From Rubrobacteraceae bacterium (lineage in GTDB: Bacteria; Actinomycetota; Rubrobacteria; Rubrobacterales; Rubrobacteraceae): a stretch of 5,733 nt of DNA. Position numbers and translations under genes: made by a program. The stretch is from assembly GCA_021156345.1 (NCBI GenBank), contig JAJNDJ010000123.1, positions 1 through 5,733 of the forward strand. The letters run 5' to 3'. Within the stretch, counting starts at the first letter, position 1; each line of letters begins with the position of its first letter. Shown here piece after piece: positions 1 through 5,509 of the stretch. The notes below the pieces were generated by a model. That model worked only from the letters and a program-made list of their open reading frames with translations. It made no database searches and was not told where the DNA came from.

Positions 1-298
1 GCTGCGTGGTCCGAGAGGTGCGCCATACGCCCCACACGAGTCGACTCAAGACGAGGGGCGGAGCGTGGTAATTGCGCGTCGTAATTAGGGCCGGGGCTCC
101 AGGATCGCGAAGCGGTTGAGGTCCCAGTGTGGAAGTAACGAAGGCGGTTAGATGTCCGATACGCTTACTACAACACTACCGCAACCCTGCAAGGGACCAC
201 GGGGATTGTCGGCGCTCGGCGGCGCTTGCCGCGGCCCGAACGCCGCTAAACAACGGCTTGCAGCTACACATAGGAGTCGACGTCAGGACGTGGGAATG
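1..298. other. Non-coding sequence left of the tRNA fragment
   Basis: I see no convincing gene here. A short frame opening at 152 runs into the tRNA fragment, has no ribosome binding site and resembles nothing I know. The 10-bp palindrome GAGTCGACTC lies at 38-47, and a related GGAGTCGAC recurs at 273-281. The stretch is moderately GC-rich and has several local inverted repeats, so a structured RNA is possible. I tested it against tmRNA and RNase P landmarks and found no match. If the fragment at 299-337 is an attachment site, this would be the terminal part of the integrated element. Confidence 0.4.
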
Positions 299-337
299 AT
301 AATCATGGTGTCCCCGGTTCGAATCCGGGTCCCGCCA
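299..337 (+). other. 3' half of a tRNA (tRNA-Met-like); probable integration att site
   Basis: The segment folds as the 3' part of a tRNA. The anticodon-stem 3' strand TCATG is at 303-307, the five-base variable loop GTGTC at 308-312, and the T stem CCCGG/CCGGG at 313-317 and 325-329 around the T loop TTCGAAT (318-324). The acceptor 3' strand TCCCGCC is at 330-336 and the discriminator A at 337; no CCA is encoded. The expected 5' acceptor strand (GGCGGGA or a close variant) and D arm are not upstream. From memory, the ATAA-TCATG start and GGTGTC variable region resemble elongator tRNA-Met(CAT), but the base preceding ATAA is G rather than the C of CAT. Homology therefore appears to begin inside the anticodon loop, a common crossover point for tyrosine integrases. 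Acceptor position 70 is G, which argues against tmRNA (needs G3-U70). The tRNA identity and att role are inferences. Confidence 0.6.
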
Positions 338-500
338 CTCAAGAAAATCCTGCAAATAGCGGGAAAATGAGAGTTCTGGTGGTGCTGCCGGAGCCCTTTG
401 TCAGAGGCGTGTCAACAGCCGGATCTAGAAAAGGCCTCATCTAGTGCGGCTCTCGCGGAGTCTTGCATGCCTTCTGTGGGGCGGGTGTAGATGGCGAGGG

Positions 501-728
501 TCATCCTGTTATAGGAGAGATCTGGACCGGCGAAACTAGGGCGGCGTGATGGCCGCCTTGGCTAAGGTCGATGTCCACCACGGTGCGCCGCATTGCCTGC
601 TTGGGCTCTTTGACACGGTAGCCGGAGGCCTCGCCGACTGGTCGGAGTTCGATGCGGAGGCCGAGCGTAGGGACATCGAGGTCCGTGGGCTCTCCCGCGA
701 AGGCCGACCGACCCTCGATCGACGCCAC
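501..728 (-). CDS. Doubtful small hypothetical ORF downstream of the epoxide hydrolase
   Basis: This 75-codon frame opens with GTG 11 bases after the epoxide hydrolase stop codon, on the same strand, and ends with TGA. A weak AGGA lies four bases before the start. Third codon positions are GC-rich, as in the neighbours, and the protein is polar with no membrane segment or motif that I recognise. It could be a short gene co-transcribed with the hydrolase, the remnant of a longer gene, or chance. A competing plus-strand frame from 546/549 over the same bases, preceded by AGGG, has similar codon use, and composition alone does not choose between them. Confidence 0.25.
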   Translation of the reverse strand: MASIEGRSAFAGEPTDLDVPTLGLRIELRPVGEASGYRVKEPKQAMRRTVVDIDLSQGGHHAALVSPVQISPITG

Positions 729-739
729 GGTCCTGGTAT

Positions 740-1912
740 CTACCGGAACCTGCGGAAGAACTGGCGGATGTCGCTGACGAGGAGGTCGGGTGCGTCGTGG
801 GCGGCCCAGTGGCTGCCGCGGTCGAACTCGCTCCAGGAGACGATGTTGGTGTGGTCGCGTTCGGCGAACCTGCGGATCGGCCGGAAGTCGAAGGCGAAGC
901 TCGCCAGGCCGATGGGCGCGGTGGTCGGCCCGGTCGGGTGCTCGGCGTGCTTGTTCTCGTAATAGAAGCGGGCCGCCGAGGCCGCCGTGTTGGTCAGCCA
1001 GTAGATCGAGGCGTTGGTCAGGATCTCGTCGGGGCCGACCACCTCCCCGAAGAGCTGGCCGCTCCAGGCGAGCTGACCGGCGGGCGAGTCGGCCAGTGCG
1101 TGGGCGATGGTCTGCGGCTGGGCCTGCTGTACCTTGTCGTGGACCGCTCTTTCGACGAAGCCCTGCAGGAACTCCAGGTATTGCAACTCCTCCTGGGTCA
1201 GACCCTCGAACTCGGCCGGGTCACCGGAGGGGAAGGAGAAGATCTGGTTGACGTGCACGCCGATCACGTGACTGGGGTCGAGGCGTCCTTGTATGGGGGC
1301 GACGATAGCTCCGGCGTCGTTGCCGTGCGCGCCGTAACGGTCGTAGCCGAGCCGACGCATGAGCTCGGCCCAAGCCTTCGCGGTGCGCCGGGCATCCCAG
1401 CCCGCCTCGGTAGTCGGCCCGGAGAAGCCGAACCCCGGAAGGGACGGGATGACTACGTCGAACGCGTCGGCCGGGTCGCCGCCGTTGGCGCGCGGGTCGG
1501 TGAGCGGACCGATGAGGCCGAGGTACTCCACCACCGTGTTGGGCCAGCCGTGGGTGAGGATCAGCGCCGTGGCGTCTGGCTCGGGCGACCTCACGTGCAG
1601 GAAGTGGATGTTCTGACCGTCTATGGTGGTTGTAAACTGCGGGTAGGAGTTCAGCTTCGCTTCCCATGCCCGCCAGTCGTAGCGGGTCCGCCAGTATTCG
1701 ACCAGGTTCTTCACGTAGTCGAGCGGGACGCCGTACTCCCAGCCCGGAGGGACCGGACCGGCCTGGGGACCACTCGCGTCGAGCGGCAACTCGTTGGCCC
1801 AGCGCGTACGCGCCAGCCGGTCGTGCAGGTCGTCGAGGTCGGTTTGGGGGATATCGATCCGGAACGGCCGGATCTCGGCGCCCGCTTCGCTCGGGTTGCT
1901 CGCAGCTGACAC
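740..1912 (-). CDS. Epoxide hydrolase, EHN / alpha-beta hydrolase family
   Basis: The 390-residue protein should hydrolyse an epoxide to a diol in the cytoplasm through an aspartyl-ester intermediate; the substrate cannot be read from sequence. Residues about 15-125 match the N-terminal EHN domain of microsomal and juvenile-hormone-type epoxide hydrolases ([18 protein letters not shown]). An alpha/beta hydrolase core follows. The oxyanion-hole motif HGWP is at 121-124. The nucleophile is Asp199 in HGNDAG, where the microsomal enzyme has GGDWG. The motif [17 protein letters not shown] (304-320) carries the cap tyrosines that polarise the epoxide. By spacing to the human microsomal enzyme, Asp342 is the acid and His368 ([10 protein letters not shown]) the base. 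Length is normal for the family, so the gene looks intact. The start is GTG at 1912-1910, with AAAGGAG (1925-1919) six bases upstream; the stop is TAG. It is divergent from the tetR gene and probably repressed by its product. Confidence 0.93.
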   Translation of the reverse strand: MSAASNPSEAGAEIRPFRIDIPQTDLDDLHDRLARTRWANELPLDASGPQAGPVPPGWEYGVPLDYVKNLVEYWRTRYDWRAWEAKLNSYPQFTTTIDGQNIHFLHVRSPEPDATALILTHGWPNTVVEYLGLIGPLTDPRANGGDPADAFDVVIPSLPGFGFSGPTTEAGWDARRTAKAWAELMRRLGYDRYGAHGNDAGAIVAPIQGRLDPSHVIGVHVNQIFSFPSGDPAEFEGLTQEELQYLEFLQGFVERAVHDKVQQAQPQTIAHALADSPAGQLAWSGQLFGEVVGPDEILTNASIYWLTNTAASAARFYYENKHAEHPTGPTTAPIGLASFAFDFRPIRRFAERDHTNIVSWSEFDRGSHWAAHDAPDLLVSDIRQFFRRFR

Positions 1913-1951
1913 AGCAAACTCCTTTCTCCGCAGTTCGCGTAATGGACGCTA

Positions 1952-1975
1952 GCGGAACAAATTACTCTGTTCCGC
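1952..1975. promoter_or_regulatory. Inverted repeat, probable TetR operator O1
   Basis: A perfect 8-bp inverted repeat, GCGGAACA (1952-1959) and TGTTCCGC (1968-1975), has an 8-base spacer. It abuts the minus-strand -10 hexamer (1976-1981), so it covers the predicted transcription start of the epoxide hydrolase. A repressor bound here would block that promoter. The half-site GGAAC/GTTCC recurs in the second palindrome at 1989-2003. Binding by the adjacent TetR protein is inferred from position, symmetry and repetition. Confidence 0.7.
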
Positions 1976-2004
1976 ATTATAGCAGAACGGAACGGTTTGT
2001 TCCA
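1976..2004 (-). promoter_or_regulatory. Promoter of the epoxide hydrolase gene
   Basis: Reading the minus strand, a perfect TATAAT lies at 1981-1976. Seventeen bases upstream is the weak -35 TGGAAC (2004-1999), matching TTGACA at three of six positions. Transcription would start near 1969, giving a leader of roughly 55 bases before the GTG at 1912. The -35 overlaps the right arm of the O2 palindrome and the start site falls in O1, so both sites could contribute to repression. Confidence 0.6.
1989..2003. promoter_or_regulatory. Inverted repeat, probable TetR operator O2
   Basis: GGAAC (1989-1993) and GTTCC (1999-2003) form an inverted repeat with a five-base spacer. The half-site is the same as in O1, but the spacing is tighter (five against ten bases between GGAAC and GTTCC). 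It sits just upstream of the plus-strand -10 at 2008-2013 and over the minus-strand -35, so one bound dimer could close both promoters. A further AACGGAAC direct repetition begins at 1986. Confidence 0.6.
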
Positions 2005-2007
2005 CAG

Positions 2008-2013
2008 TATAAT
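2008..2013 (+). promoter_or_regulatory. -10 box of the tetR gene (leaderless promoter)
   Basis: A perfect TATAAT lies at 2008-2013 on the plus strand, with no good -35 at 16-18 bases. Transcription starting about seven bases downstream would begin at or next to the ATG at 2021. No Shine-Dalgarno sequence precedes that ATG, so the mRNA is probably leaderless, which is common in actinomycetes. Spacing to the minus-strand TATAAT is 26 bases, with O2 between them. Confidence 0.6.
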
Positions 2014-2020
2014 GGGTGAT

Positions 2021-2659
2021 ATGGATGCAAAAAAACCTGTGCCGTTGAGCGGCAGGAAGGCGCAAGCGGCGCGCAACGACCGGCTCATCCTCGATGCCGC
2101 GCGGGACGTGTTCACCGCTGATCCTAGCGCTCCGGTCTCCGATGTGGCCGAGCGTGCCGGGGTGGGCATCAGTGCCCTGTATAGGCGCTACGCTAGCAAG
2201 GAGGATCTCCTGCGGCGGCTATGCGCTGAAGGTCTTGGGATCTACATCGCCGCCGCCGAGGACGCCCTGGCCGACGAGGGCGACCCCTGGAATGCTTTCA
2301 CGGACTTCATGCGCCGCGTCGTGGACGCCGACACCCACTCTCTGACGCTGCGACTGGCCGGAACCTTCACCCCAACCGACGAACTGAATCGTGAAGCTGC
2401 GAAGGCCCAGAAACTGAACGTGCGGCTTTTCGAGCGCACCAAGGCCGCAGGCGCCATTCGCTCCGACATCGAGATGGGTGACATCTCCATGTTACTCGAG
2501 CAATTAGCGGCCATCCGCGTGGCCGACGAGGAGCGGACCCGACAGCTTCGCCACCGGTACCTGGCGCTGCTCCTCGAAGCCCTGCAAGCTCCGTCGGGGT
2601 CCCCGCTGCTCGGCCCTCCACCGAGCTGGGAGGAGATCAGTCAGCGCTGGCAGACCTGA
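2021..2659 (+). CDS. TetR-family transcriptional regulator
   Basis: This 212-residue protein has the TetR layout: an N-terminal DNA-binding domain at about residues 19-67, with the helix-turn-helix near 38-57 (PVSDVAERAGVGISALYRRY) and the typical ASKEDLLRRL helix after it. An all-helical C-terminal ligand-binding and dimerisation half follows. It should bind a palindromic operator as a dimer and release it on binding a small molecule. Its position beside an epoxide hydrolase suggests an epoxide or related hydrophobic compound as inducer, which is a guess. I chose ATG 2021 over ATG 2012 and TTG 1997 because the -10 box at 2008-2013 overlaps the earlier starts and predicts transcription beginning at about 2020. 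The proline-rich tail (SGSPLLGPPPSWEEI) is unassigned. Divergent orientation and two shared palindromes imply autoregulation together with control of the hydrolase. Confidence 0.92.
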   Translation: MDAKKPVPLSGRKAQAARNDRLILDAARDVFTADPSAPVSDVAERAGVGISALYRRYASKEDLLRRLCAEGLGIYIAAAEDALADEGDPWNAFTDFMRRVVDADTHSLTLRLAGTFTPTDELNREAAKAQKLNVRLFERTKAAGAIRSDIEMGDISMLLEQLAAIRVADEERTRQLRHRYLALLLEALQAPSGSPLLGPPPSWEEISQRWQT

Positions 2660-2721
2660 CTTTTCCCCGCTTACTCGCCGCCTTCACGATCCACACGCAG
2701 AGAGACGTATTACTTTAGAAA

Positions 2722-2737
2722 CCCCAAACTCCTGGGG
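2722..2737. repeat. Short hairpin between tetR and the DUF6788-type gene
   Basis: CCCCA (2722-2726) pairs with TGGGG (2733-2737) around a six-base loop, about 60 bases past the tetR stop. No T-run follows on either strand, so it is at best a weak terminator. The rest of 2660-2810 has no gene. A possible -10, TATAGT at 2765-2770, lies upstream of the next gene, but no -35 supports it. Confidence 0.3.
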
Positions 2738-2810
2738 CCAGGTCGCCATGGCCCGGCCCGTGCGTATAGTTATGGTGTATGCAGACACCGATCGAACAGG
2801 GAGGTTGCGG

Positions 2811-3173
2811 ATGATAGAGGAGATCATCGGGCGGCTGCCCAAGCTGACCGAGTCTCAGCTCGGGCGCCTCGAGGATGAAAGCCGGCGCGAGCGCCAGCGT
2901 CGCGCTTCATCTCCCACCGGCGGGGAGCAGGACGCTTCCCATGTCCAAGAGGACGCCGTGTTGCCTGTCACGGAAGTCCTGGAGTACCGCCCACACGAGG
3001 ACGGCTATCTGCAACTGGAGCTACGGCGCTACATCCGGCGCGACGGCTCGGCCCGCGAGCGAGGACCCTACTGGTACTTCCAGTACCACGAGGGGGGTAA
3101 GCGTAAGAAGCTCTACCTGGGCAAGACCAGCGACCCAGAGCGTACTCTGGCCGCCAAGCGGGCAGTGCTGTAG
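2811..3173 (+). CDS. Small basic DUF6788-type protein of unknown function
   Basis: The 120-residue protein has two parts. Residues 1-35 form a charged helix (MIEEIIGRLPKLTESQLGRL, then ESRRERQRR). Residues about 52-106 form a beta-rich module ending in GPYWYFQYHEGGKRKKLYLGK, the hallmark of the DUF6788 family as I recall it. That aromatic-glycine-lysine signature resembles small nucleic-acid-associated proteins common on plasmids and integrated elements, but its role is not known and I assign none. I chose ATG 2811 because AGGGAGG (2798-2804) sits six bases before it. The frame is open back to ATG 2748, but that start has no ribosome binding site and the extra residues look unlike the family. 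A linker rich in Ser, Glu and Asp (33-50) joins the two parts. The gene stands alone, with no partner on its strand. Confidence 0.72.
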   Translation: MIEEIIGRLPKLTESQLGRLEDESRRERQRRASSPTGGEQDASHVQEDAVLPVTEVLEYRPHEDGYLQLELRRYIRRDGSARERGPYWYFQYHEGGKRKKLYLGKTSDPERTLAAKRAVL

Positions 3174-3542
3174 CGTGCTATCTCTGCTTCTCAGTAAGCC
3201 ACTGGAAGTGCTCGATTGTAGTGTCCGGCAATGGGCTTATATACCAAAGTGCTAGAAGGGGTTTTCGGAAGGCCGCTTCCACAGTCATGCATAGAGCCGG
3301 AGCAATAGGGTAGCCAGGGCGTGTCTCTCAGAGTCAATTCACGGGAGTCGGTCGAGACAAGCAAGTGATTGGTTCTCCTTCGTCTGTGCCTCGGCCCGGG
3401 CAGCATGTATACCCGCTCACCGTTCTCGGTCTCAAATAGGACACGGAACCGGCGCAAGTCCGTGCTGCAAATTCTCCTGTTCCCTCGGCAAGCGGGCACA
3501 TAAGGACATTACGCATCTATATTCACATGATCTAATAGTCAC

Positions 3543-3575
3543 TTGTCCACAAAGATTTACACAAACTGTGGATAA
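3543..3575. promoter_or_regulatory. Inverted pair of DnaA boxes
   Basis: TTGTCCACA at 3543-3551 (plus) matches the DnaA-box form common in high-GC bacteria. TGTGGATAA at 3567-3575 is the exact reverse complement of the consensus TTATCCACA. They face each other across 15 bases of AT-rich DNA (AAGATTTACACAAAC), inside one of the most AT-rich parts of the window. DnaA boxes this close, both matching consensus, are unlikely by chance in GC-rich DNA. Two boxes are too few for a normal chromosomal oriC, and neither dnaA nor a rep gene is in the window, so function as an origin or DnaA-controlled site is inferred. Confidence 0.6.
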
Positions 3576-3682
3576 CTCTGGCCGGAGCAGCACCAAATCT
3601 TGTGTCAGGCGAACAGGAAGGTACCTGGTGCCCGTCAGTTTACCCGAACCCAAGTGCCCTTCGTGCTGCTCACTGTAGGGGC

Positions 3683-3694
3683 CACAACGTTGTG
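3683..3694. repeat. 12-bp perfect palindrome
   Basis: CACAACGTTGTG is its own reverse complement, with no spacer. It lies about 110 bases right of the DnaA boxes in otherwise unassigned sequence. Perfect 12-bp palindromes are typical of dimeric regulator or Rep-protein sites, but there is no candidate partner here. Confidence 0.4.
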
Positions 3695-3814
3695 AGAAGA
3701 AACACGAAATCCTCGTCTCAAAGTCTTTACAGGCAGTCGGGCCGCTGGCAGTATCACCTGTTACAGAGGCAGCGGAAAAAGGTAGGAAAGCTTCTCAGGA
3801 AAGAAAACTCGCTC

Positions 3815-3915
3815 AGAGAGATATCCCAAAGAGGTAAATCTCAAAGGGATCAGACCAGAGAGTGAAAACTCCGAGGAAGACCGCAAAGAGAGATATCTCA
3901 ACGAGATTGATCTCA
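3815..3915 (+). repeat. Two copies of a 29-bp imperfect direct repeat (iteron-like)
   Basis: Copy 1 is 3815-3843 and copy 2 is 3887-3915; they match at 24 of 29 positions and are 72 bases apart start to start. Each begins AGAGAGATATC and ends ATCTCA, and each contains an internal GAG(A/G)T..ATCTC inverted repeat. Copy 2 includes the perfect 10-bp palindrome GAGATATCTC (3890-3899). The octamer GAAAACTC precedes the copies at 3803-3810 and 3864-3871. Spaced repeats near DnaA boxes recall iterons of plasmid origins, but two copies are a small set, and duplicated operators are equally possible. Confidence 0.55.
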
Positions 3916-3927
3916 GATAGAGTTTTC
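3864..3927. repeat. 64-bp near-palindrome bounded by GAAAACTC/GAGTTTTC
   Basis: GAAAACTC (3864-3871) and its exact reverse complement GAGTTTTC (3920-3927) bracket the segment. The perfect palindrome GAGATATCTC (3890-3899) sits one base off its centre. The bases between arms and centre do not pair well, so this is a nested set of symmetric sites more than a long hairpin. It may be a protein-binding cluster. Confidence 0.45.
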
Positions 3928-4019
3928 GGCAGTACTGGGAATAAGCACCACCAAATCCGCTGTCTCTCGTTGTAGGAGCTTCCGCAAAGAAGTTGGCAAC
4001 TCCGAATACTCGAACAGCC

Positions 4020-4391
4020 CTAACTGCGTGCCACCAGGACCGGGCAGTGAGCGTGGCGGACGACGCTCTCGGAGACGCTCCCCATGAGTCTGCGCTTTAT
4101 GGGGCCGAGTCCCCGGCTCCCCATGACGAGCAGGCCAATGTCACCGTGCTCCTCGCAGTGACGGAGTATCTCGTCGTCCGGGTCGCCCATCCTCAGGTGA
4201 GCCTCCCCGACCGCACCCCCGGCTTCCTCTACCTGCTTCACAGCCTCCTCTAGCGTCTTCTCGGCCTTCTCCCTTACCTCACCCAAGGAAGGGCTGCGGG
4301 GGGAGAAACTCTGCTCCGCACCAGGGGCGACATGGAAGTCCTTCGTGCTTCCGACGTGGAGGACATGAAGCTCCGAGCCGCTGGAAGTAGT
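4020..4391 (-). pseudogene. Universal stress protein, N-terminally truncated
   Basis: The readable frame gives 123 residues of a UspA-type protein. Residues 5-14 (GSELHVLHVG) are the second beta strand, 38-60 a charged helix, and 69-90 (GDPDDEILRHCEEHGDIGLLVM) the region leading to the nucleotide loop. GSRG at 91-94 with GS at 104-105 completes the intact G-2X-G-9X-G-S phosphate-binding motif. The C-terminus (VVRHAHCPVLVARS) is normal. The first roughly 30 residues, with the ATP-binding strand and its aspartate (usually ...DGS...), are missing. An in-frame TGA at 4394-4392 stands directly before the readable part. A GTG at 4395-4393, with AAGGA upstream, is out of frame by one base, suggesting that the original start survived and an internal deletion removed the first strand and helix. 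A shorter product from TTG 4286 is possible but would lack half the fold. Confidence 0.7.
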
Positions 4392-4449
4392 TCACCTTTA
4401 CCGTCCTTTCCTTCCTCTCCCTCGGAATCATTCTACCAGTGTTACGAGC

Positions 4450-5214
4450 TCATTCAGAATCACTGCTCCCATCGGGGTTATCTTGGGGCCGTTGCACTTG
4501 GGCGCGTAAGAGAGCGATGGCCAGCACCGCGATCCACAGCATGGTGGCGAAGATGTCGATGCGCTCCCAAAGCCCCATCCACGGCGTGGGCAGGTTTGCC
4601 TCAAGCTGGGGCTGGTCCAAACCTGTCAAAACGCCAAACACGACGAGTATCAGCATGGTCGCGATCGAATAGAGGCGGAACCGCTTTCCGAATGCCGTAG
4701 CTCCGAACCCCATAGCGAGCAGGTAGCAGAGAGCACCCCCAAACGTGAGAATCCCGTGCCAGGTATCGGTAGCCGTTCCCTCGCCCGCTGCCAGTGCCTC
4801 ACGCAGGTGGATCGGGGCAAATAGCGTCGCCACGGAGCCAAGGACTTCCTTTCCGATCAGCCCGACCGCCACAACGCGCAGGGCGCGCTTTTCACCAGCC
4901 GATATCCAGATACCCAACCCGAATGCTATCGCAAGCATGCCGTACGTGAGCATAAGCGGAACAGCGAGTGGTCTCGTCGGAGCGCCGATGGCGAACAGCT
5001 CGCTGACGGTTTGATCGGTGTAGCTGTAGCCCTCCCATCGCGTAGCTACAAGGATATCAGTGGCGACATAGAACAGCGGCCCCACGATGCCGAGGGCGAG
5101 CAAGACCTTTCGTACCATCCTTCCGCTCGGTCTGAGCTGTCCATGGATCGGGTGGTGCCCTTCTCGATCCGCGCTCATTATGCGCTCGGTGGGTGTGCTG
5201 CTGGTCTCGTCCAT
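4450..5214 (-). CDS. DUF998 family integral membrane protein
   Basis: The 254-residue protein has six hydrophobic segments: about 37-58, 84-105, 111-134, 153-175, 182-198 and 220-238. A polar N-terminal tail (about 33 residues) and a polar Asp/Ser-rich C-terminal tail flank them. After the first segment comes GYSYTDQTVSELFAIGAPTRPL (62-83), the loop typical of DUF998 proteins. The family has no established biochemical role, so none is assigned beyond location in the cytoplasmic membrane. I kept ATG 5214-5212, preceded by a weak GAAGAAG; Met13 and Met33 are alternatives without better ribosome binding sites. The stop lies about 55 bases upstream of the broken stress-protein gene on the same strand, so read-through between them is possible. 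Length and helix count are normal for the family, and no frameshift is seen. Confidence 0.85.
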   Translation of the reverse strand: MDETSSTPTERIMSADREGHHPIHGQLRPSGRMVRKVLLALGIVGPLFYVATDILVATRWEGYSYTDQTVSELFAIGAPTRPLAVPLMLTYGMLAIAFGLGIWISAGEKRALRVVAVGLIGKEVLGSVATLFAPIHLREALAAGEGTATDTWHGILTFGGALCYLLAMGFGATAFGKRFRLYSIATMLILVVFGVLTGLDQPQLEANLPTPWMGLWERIDIFATMLWIAVLAIALLRAQVQRPQDNPDGSSDSE

Positions 5215-5509
5215 TAGCGACTTCTTCCCGTAGGCCGCCCCTCTATTATGACGTCCTTAGCCTAACTCTGGAGTAGACAGCTGCCATGGCATACATTGCC
5301 CAGTTTAGTGGTCAAGTTGTGCCATTAGCTTGCGGATCGTCAGAGAAGTTCTCTTCCAGGCACACCGGTGAATACTCTCATAGCCGCCTAGCCTGAGATC
5401 TGATCAAGGTGTACCAACGGAATGCCCAATATGTGTCATGGTAGATCACCCTCCTCGTAGCACACTGAGACTGAAGGAATCCTCGGCCACAGAAAGGAGG
5501 CGGTATCTC
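5215..5509. other. Intergenic region between divergent membrane-protein genes
   Basis: These 295 bases separate the DUF998 gene (minus) from the CPBP gene (plus) and must hold both promoters. I find no hexamer pair on either strand that I would defend; CATAAT near 5245-5250 on the minus strand is the best -10-like match. The 10-bp palindrome TGCCATGGCA lies at 5282-5291. No ORF or RNA gene is apparent. Confidence 0.45.

Larger units (their letters stand above)
3174..4019. other. Gene-poor, lower-GC, repeat-rich stretch
   Basis: About 850 bases carry no gene I can support. GC falls clearly below that of the flanking genes, most visibly around 3505-3580 and 3700-3960. Frames at 3191-3499 (minus) and 3602-3865 (plus) are open but lack ribosome binding sites and recognisable domains. 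The first half holds two hairpins: GGAAG-GCCG-CTTCC at 3267-3280, and CACGGA/TCCGTG at 3442-3447 and 3459-3464. The second half holds the DnaA boxes, a 12-bp palindrome and the direct repeats listed separately. Together they suggest a replication or regulatory locus, or a decayed accessory segment, rather than ordinary spacer. Confidence 0.55.

Noticed and set aside
1..337. tmRNA (ssrA), suggested by the T arm, a length of about 340 bases and an LAA-like reading
   Set aside because: The acceptor would have G at position 70 rather than the U needed for the G3-U70 alanine signal. No tag ending ALAA-stop is present, and the conserved GGNTTCGAC 5' element is absent.
481..492. GGGGCGGGTGTAG as the missing tRNA 5' half (permuted arrangement)
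   Set aside because: It could pair with most of the acceptor strand, but no D arm or anticodon arm follows, so chance is more likely.
797..1909. Long plus-strand frame antisense to the epoxide hydrolase (370 codons)
   Set aside because: It mirrors the GC-rich codon pattern of the hydrolase, is low-complexity (Arg, Gly, Val) and matches no family, whereas the minus strand shows clear catalytic motifs.
1997..2020. Earlier tetR starts (TTG 1997, ATG 2012)
   Set aside because: They overlap operator O2 or the -10 box, have no ribosome binding site and would lie upstream of the predicted transcription start.
1711..2169. Minus-strand frame spanning the tetR/hydrolase gap
   Set aside because: It crosses both promoters and is a shadow of the tetR and hydrolase coding frames.
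2748..2810. Longer start (ATG 2748) for the DUF6788-type gene
   Set aside because: No ribosome binding site precedes it, whereas ATG 2811 has AGGGAGG at ideal spacing.
3267..3280. GGAAG-GCCG-CTTCC hairpin as a terminator of the DUF6788-type gene
   Set aside because: The stem is only five pairs and no T-run follows on either strand.
3191..3499. Minus-strand frame with a protein-like central piece (RRFRVLFETENGERVYMLPG)
   Set aside because: No usable start or ribosome binding site, irregular codon use and no domain I recognise; at most a decayed gene remnant.
3602..3865. Plus-strand basic frame ending in the repeat region
   Set aside because: It starts at a GTG without a ribosome binding site, its end is made of the DNA repeats, and its composition is unlike the real genes here.
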